From Lytechinus pictus (taxonomy: Eukaryota; Echinodermata; Echinoidea; Temnopleuroida; Toxopneustidae): a stretch of 64,000 bases of DNA. Under the pieces are notes generated by a model. That model made no database searches. It was given only the letters and a program-made list of their open reading frames with translations, and was not told the DNA's origin. This document shows positions 58,299 through 64,000 of this stretch, one piece after another. How positions within the stretch are numbered: position 1 is the first letter of the stretch; each line of letters begins with the position of its first letter. The stretch is from assembly GCF_037042905.1 (NCBI RefSeq), contig NC_087251.1, positions 44,083,373-44,147,372 on the forward strand. Reading direction: 5' to 3'. The position numbers were made by a program, and so were the translations under genes.

Positions 58299-59164
58299 TG
58301 GTCTCTTGAAAGATGCACATTAAATGGCAAAAATCCTAGACTGGAAATTTTTTTCTTTTTTCAGCCACTTTTTATGGTGGTGAATTTCCCATTATCCATC
58401 TGGTACTTGCACTGTATTTCAAGTGCACTGAAAAGTGAATATGGGTCCAATGTAGGTGACACAACATTTGCTCCGGGCTTTCTTTTGTCTAAGATTTAGG
58501 GTAAGGGTTGCAAAAACTTGCAATAAGGTTTATGCTAGGCTTAGGGTTAGATTTAAGATATGGTAGAGTGTTAAATCCCGGGTTGAAGTTGGTCATTCCA
58601 TTATAATGCGTGGAATTTGCATTGGAGCAAATGTCTTGGAACCCCAATTTAAGCTACAATTTGTACCTTTTAATTCTGTACATGTACATGACTATCCTGA
58701 GTATCCTCATACCCATCCATACAACTATTCATGCGCAACAGCTACATGTACAGGTCTGTACATACGTTTCTCTTGTCGATGTGTTCACACAATTGGGGAG
58801 CATGAATTTCAATGTATATCAACACGAGTAGTACTATAGGCCTATATATTAATGTCATAGCATTTGACGGCACAGCACGGCATCATGCTATAAAACTGCT
58901 CTGATTTGTTTCGTTACTTTGAAAATCATACAATGCAAAGTCAGTGAAGAATGTCAGGTTATCATAATGATAATGCATTGTCTATTTGAGAAAACCAGAT
59001 TGAAATCCCCCCAAATATTTTTGAAATATCTATAGTGATAGAGATTTTAATAAAGGATGTGTTTTGCCCTGTTTTTGCCACAAGTGCTTGTGAGCCAAAC
59101 TCTGCGATGTGATGCTAGCTAAATTTTACAAATTAAGTTTTTTCATGATTGGACAAAATAACGT
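58299..59164. other. Intron sequence without gene
   Basis: No supported feature; overlapping open frames near 58600-58840 have no splice or similarity support. Confidence 0.5.
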
Positions 59165-59741
59165 AGGGACAGTGATTTTCCGTTTAAAAAAATTGCCTTT
59201 TCCGTTTCAGAAAATCTCGAATTCCGTTTCAGCATGTCAGAAAATGGAAATTCTGTCTCCCCATAGACTTTGTGTACCGGTACATAAGAAAAAGAGAATT
59301 CCGTTAACCCATTGAATAGCAATATCACAACACTCGTGCTGGTCAAAATTTGTATCTGCCACTGTACCAGCAACGCAATAGAATCCGTTCTTATCGGATC
59401 TATGCGGGTACACAAAATATTTTGACAAATACATTTAACATAAATCCTCACCTTTCGAATTATTAGCATTATTTTACGATCGAGTGTGATGAAGTCGAGT
59501 GCAGTCACGATGTGTGAATTGTCATGATTGTAGTGAAGTGAGATCGTGTTTTCTGGGGTTTTTGTGGCCATTTAATATTCATATTTTGTTGAGATTTTAA
59601 GTAATTTCTGCTGCTGTTCTGTGTATTTTGAGGAAAAATATGTTTTCCGTGATTTTCCGTTTAAAATGCCACTTTCCATTTCAAAAGCCCCTTTCCGTGA
59701 ATTCAGTCCGTTTTCCGCGATCGCGGAAAATCACTGTCCCT
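59165..59741. mobile_element. hAT-like TTCCGTTT family, copy 2
   Basis: AGGGACAGTGATTTTCCG and its inverse at the ends, flanks AATAACGT (59157-59164) and AATAAAGT (59742-59749), a 7/8 target duplication. The 20-bp palindrome TTTTCCGCGATCGCGGAAAA is at 59711-59730, as in copy 1. About 195 bases shorter than copy 1. Confidence 0.83.
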
Positions 59742-59976
59742 AATAAAGTGTGGAAAGACTGTTGCACAAGTACACAAGCTTGAATATGAGTGTGGTTCAC
59801 AGAAATTGCATAATATTTTCAAACAAAAAATTTTCCATGTAATTGGAACAGATTTTTTTTCTGCATTTTACATGCATGTTGTGATCTGTGCAGTAGCCTT
59901 AAGCTATGAGCTAAGATATGCAAGACATACAGCAGTCTGTATGTCCATATTATGGTACATGTACATGTACACTTGG

Positions 59977-60555
59977 CCCGGGGGGGCCACTTCCATTGAC
60001 GAGTGGATACCATGCGCGACCATGGGGTCTCGAAAAGCACCCTAAACACGTATTTTCCATATTCTGAAAATGCACCCCTTAACAAGTATTGGCGTGTGAA
60101 ACATTACCCTTAACAAGTATTGGAAACAAAACGATACTCTTGGCAAATATTCCCTGAAATGAACCCCTAAACAAGTAGGCCTACAGCGATATTTTATTAT
60201 GTCACGGGTCCGTTGGTCGTCGGTTTTACCTTTACACACCATTTGGTTTAGTACGGCCCCATCTTCCACACCTCGCGCAAATCGGACTCTAAACACGTAG
60301 TGTTGGGGCAAAAAGGACACAAGGACATCCTTTATAAAACATTTAATTTTGTTTTATCATCCCCGCAAATTTGACCCTAAACACGTAGCTTTCCTAGCGA
60401 AATAGATACCCTTTTTTCATTATTTTTGTGTTTTTGACACCCTTATCACGTTATGTACGTAACGTGTCCTATCTTGAAAAAGACATCCTTTTTACGTGTT
60501 TTTTTTGGTCGCGCATGGTATCCACTCGTCAATGTAAGTGCCCCCCCCCCCCAGG
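59977..60555. mobile_element. G/C-run-ended element with 8-bp duplication (second)
   Basis: Starts CCCGGGGGGGCCACTT and ends AAGTGCCCCCCCCCCCCAGG; inverted ends extend about 48 bp through CATTGACGAGTGGATACCAT. Exact 8-bp duplication ACACTTGG at 59969-59976 and 60556-60563. The interior repeats CCCTAAACACGTA / CCTTAACAAGTA at least seven times. No coding capacity. Confidence 0.88.
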
Positions 60556-60697
60556 ACACTTGGTTAGAATATAACATGAATATACCTCCCCCAACTGTGC
60601 TCAGAAAGCAAGAATGCAATTTCTCATATAAATATGTGTGAATCTATAGAAATCATATTATGTGTAGGAGGAAGTCTTAATTTTTTAGAGCTACATT

Positions 60698-61289
60698 ATT
60701 ACAAAAAGTCGATTTAAATAAAAAGAGAAATATATCAAACAAGCATAACACTGAAAATTTCATCAAAATCGGATGTAAAATAAGAAAGTTATGACATTTT
60801 AAAGTTTTGCTTATTTTCACAAAACAATTATATTCACATCCTACTTCCTAGTTCGTATGCAAATTAGGGGGGGGGGGGACTGATGACATATGTATATGAA
60901 ATATGATATATTCTAATTTTCTCCTCATTGGCATGAGAAACAAGTTTTATTCCTCCCTGAACATGTGGGATTACCATTGTTTTAAGATAATATTTTTTAG
61001 TCAAGTTGTTCCTCAGTGTTAAATCCGTAAAAATTGAAATATTGTATTATTCAGACAATAAAAAACAAAAGAAATAATGAGTGAGGGACATCATCTACTC
61101 TCTCATTTGCACATCATTTTAAGTTGTGCATACAGTGTATAACTATTTCTTGAAAAATAAGCGAAACTTTAAAATGTCATAACTTTCTTATTTTACATCC
61201 GATTTTGATGAAATCTTCAGCATTCTACTTGAATGATTTTCCTCTATTGATTCAAATCAACATTTTTCAGGGGTGGCCTTGACCTTTAA
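60698..61289. mobile_element. Repeat family B, copy 6 (left end trimmed)
   Basis: AAAATCGGATGTAAAATAAG near 60768 and its inverse near 61190 mark the arms; the right end GGGTGGCCTTGACCTTTAA has TTAA. A 10-G run at about 60868 lies inside. Confidence 0.78.
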
Positions 61290-61551
61290 CAAAGACCTTC
61301 CTCTGTATGTTACAACTGAATGTAAGGCCTCAGCTCATGCACTTACACAAGTGGTTGTACCAGTACAGCCTGCATGTACATGAAGGCCCTAATAATGTTT
61401 CCTTGCTCAGTGTTTCAAGTGATTACAGATAAGAGTGGGTGGCTTCGTTCGTTCCAGTTTGTGAGTCATGTTTGCTTTGTTTGCATTCATGATTGCAAGT
61501 GTAAACCACACTGTTTCATGACATATTAGTATTACCCATTGACATGTTTAC

Positions 61552-62013
61552 CGGGAGGGGGGGGGGGGGCAGTGAAATATATTGCTGTACACATGTGTGA
61601 CCAAAATAGACGCATTTGAAGGGGTGTTTTTTCAGTTTTGGACACGGGCCACGCGTGCACCAGTTCAGGGTATCAAAAACACAGATTTTCAAAAATACGG
61701 GTAGTTTTGAAATACTGGTCAATGGTCAATCCCAGGGTCAAACGTATTTTAATAGGGGATGTTTTTTTTTTCAAAGCTTTTTTTTTAAAGACTAGCCAAA
61801 CTTGTTTAGGGTATGTTTTTTTGCCCAAAGCTTTTTCCCCGGGGTCATATTCTGGCGACAACTTGTTTAGGGGCCAAAATGTGTAAATAAAGCCTGCGAA
61901 AAACTCGTTTAGGGGGTTATTTTGCACACAGAGAAAAACTCGTTTAGGGGGTGTTTGGAAATAATGTGGCCACGTGTGTACAGCAATACATTTGACTGCC
62001 CCCCCCCCCCAGG
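61552..62013. mobile_element. G/C-run-ended element with 8-bp duplication (third)
   Basis: Begins CGGGAGGGGGG, then GCAGTGAAATATATTGCTGT, and ends ACAGCAATACATTTGACTGC, then a C run and CAGG. Inverted ends reach about 50 bp. Exact 8-bp duplication ATGTTTAC at 61544-61551 and 62014-62021. The interior repeats GTTTAGGG (CTTGTTTAGGG / CTCGTTTAGGG) four times. No coding capacity. Confidence 0.87.
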
Positions 62014-62021
62014 ATGTTTAC

Positions 62022-64000
62022 GTTGAAAAATACATTGTATAAGGACCATACCAGATCTCGAGCCATGATTAAAATCTGCACAATCACCTTACATGTAACT
62101 TTGTTATTATTACTTTTTTTGTTGTTGTTGATTGGAGGTTTGAATCGCGATATTATATTAAAGCGGATAGAAAAAAAATTATATGAATGAGTAATTTGTT
62201 TAATGTGCAGAGGTGCTGAACCCCCACTAATTCATTTGGCATTAGTCACAAAAAACTTGGGATAATTTAACTCATTCAACAAGTGTACAATTCTGTGTAT
62301 GTGTATTTACCAGGTAATATATTTCCCAACAGGTAGCCAGAGCAAGGTATTAAAGATATGACACTAGAGTCTGATCTAGTTCTTCCCTCTGCTCTGTCAC
62401 CTGTGTATTCACAGGAGAGCTGATCAAACAAGACAAACTGGACACGGTGTGCATGCATTTGGAAAGGACACATGCACACGTGGCAGAGATTTCAACTTTG
62501 CATATAAAATCGGAATAATGGCCCTTGATCTGCACTTATGCACTCAGTAATTCCCCACGTGTAGTCTTTATTGATAAGACTCGAGTTGATGGATAAGTCT
62601 GTATGGTGTATAATTTTTTGCCTATGTGTGTAATGTGGATACCCATTCAGATTGGAGACGTTACTATTTATTATAAATATTAAAAGGATATAGATATTTG
62701 GAATGAAGACCACTTTCCTTCTGTGTTTCCGAGGGTGGCTTGAGAGTCAAGAGAAAAGGGCGGTACCTGTGGGCGTTGCAATATATTAGCATCGACACAT
62801 GAGCAGCTTAGTCTTGCAGGCACAGACCTTTGTTTTTTGTTTTTCTGCAATTTGCATAGATTGCAATATATGCAGAGTCTGAAGTAGTGAGACTAGATCT
62901 CATGTGACACAACCAGAGAGTCTTGCATGATCTAGTCTTTAATCTAGACTTGGTATAATTTGTTATAATGTCTAAGATGAGTCTGTGCTTGTAGAATACA
63001 TATACGAGCAGCTCATTTCAGAGTTGGCTTTTAAATATATTCACAAAATGTAAATGTCAGCCTTGCCCAGAGGCATAGGCCTATGTAGGTGGAGTGAGTG
63101 AAGGCCCCTGTGGTCTATTACATAGCTACATACATGTTGTACGTACAACATGATTTGTGATGATCCGTCAGAATTTATACACTCAGTGGGTCATTAACTA
63201 GTTTAATCCGACAGACTAGTCCAGCAGCCTGTTCCCCTGTGTGAGCTAGGGAGGAAACAGTGACCTTAAATGACCTTGATTAGTTCCATTACATGGAAAA
63301 GACAGATCTCCCACAGACATGGTTATATGAATGGGAGTCCTATTGAATATGCTAGGCAATGTGACATGTTTGGGTCACGTGCCTTCTATTTGAAGAATTG
63401 AAGAGTAATAGGCTACGTATTTTGATAAATTATGTACATCTTGTTTGAGACTTTGAAGATTTTTTAATAAAAAATAATTAAAATTTACATACATGTACGT
63501 AAGTTCTCATTACAAGCAAAGCTACATGTACAAGTATGATGAAGTTAATCTGATATCCTTCCTGATCAAGTTAAATTCATATTCTGCATGGTCATGATTA
63601 TGACTCAATAGGGATTGTGAATGATTATTAAATTCTATATAACTTTACCGATTTCACTTATGAAAATATTTTTGAAATATGATGATAAGCATGAATTTGC
63701 ATAGCACAGCTGGATAAGAACTCTTGTTAGGCCTGAATACTCAGTTCTATGAAGCAAGTATACAAACTAAATTTCTAAACTATTAGTAGATAGGCCTACG
63801 TATTAATTTAAATTTGAAGATCAATGTAGAATTTCTCATATCAAACGTCAGTATATTCCACAGTTTAGTCTAGGATATTCCGAAGTGAATATTTGAGAAG
63901 TTCATGGCAGGGGAATAAAATTGCATGGGCTCATGCTCAAAAGAGGAAACTAAAAAAAAAGGAAGCTCTGGGAAATCCCCATTTATTGCAATGTTATAAG
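62022..64000. other. Intron or spacer without supported gene
   Basis: AT-rich. No exon continuing the RRBP1/kinectin-like frame could be supported, and no element with clear ends was found. Confidence 0.5.

Noticed and set aside
59143..59571. 142-aa minus-strand open frame
   Set aside because: It overlaps the hAT-like TTCCGTTT element and shows no transposase or other motif.
60037..60400. CCCTAAA words as telomeric or subtelomeric sequence
   Set aside because: They are spaced, diverged and confined to a transposon; animal telomeres use TTAGGG.
62415..62520. Possible next RRBP1/kinectin-like exon after acceptor ATTCACAG, reading ELIKQDKLDTVCMHLERTHAHVAE in the right phase
   Set aside because: No usable donor follows, the frame runs into a stop, and the residues do not resemble the family. 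Chance reading is likelier.

Overview
The window is animal (deuterostome) nuclear DNA, most likely an echinoderm such as a sea urchin. This rests on split genes with GT-AG introns whose proteins resemble metazoan orthologues closely, and on dense short inverted-repeat transposons, tRNA-derived SINEs and decayed LINEs of the kind typical of marine deuterostomes. The species cannot be fixed from sequence alone. There are no bacterial operons, no CRISPR array and no rRNA, and most long open frames are chance readings of repeats.

Three protein genes can be supported, all on the plus strand. (1) A SMIM12-like gene has its whole 89-aa coding sequence in one exon at 7862-8131. (2) A complete exportin-1 gene (XPO1/CRM1) has 22 coding exons from 21012 to 42483. 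Every splice phase joins cleanly into 1073 residues, against about 1071 in vertebrates. It includes the acidic H9 loop, the NES-groove region and the leptomycin-reactive cysteine (Cys529 here). (3) The 5' part of a ribosome-binding-protein-1/kinectin-like ER membrane protein gene has exons at 52791-53135, 55411-55575 and 56153-56267, and continues past the right edge.

The rest is mobile DNA. 0-4 kb: a dead non-LTR retrotransposon carrying a nested DNA element and a SINE. 4-9 kb: the SMIM12 upstream intron with a long purine tract and a hAT-like element. 9.7-17.1 kb: a repeat rich in nuclear-receptor half sites, then a TTAA-flanked foldback element, then a 3.5 kb hAT element filled with a GC-rich core motif. 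18-20.9 kb: the XPO1 upstream region with hairpin elements. 24.4-28.2 kb (XPO1 intron 6): a three-deep nest of repeats. 34-44 kb: MITEs in XPO1 introns and just downstream. 44-50 kb: AT-rich spacer with more foldback copies. 50.5-52.5 kb: a large palindrome and a duplicated promoter-like unit upstream of the RRBP1/kinectin-like gene. 53.5-55.1 kb: a repeat inside a repeat in its first coding intron. 58-62 kb: four intact-looking non-autonomous elements in the next intron.

The genes are unrelated in function: SMIM12 is a small membrane protein, XPO1 exports NES cargo with RanGTP, and RRBP1/kinectin anchors ribosomes or kinesin to the ER. The most unusual signal is in the repeats. Three elements end in long G/C runs, carry exact 8-bp target duplications and hold family-specific internal short motifs. 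A second family carries ten perfect DR1-type (AGGTCA-N-AGGTCA) motifs in this window.
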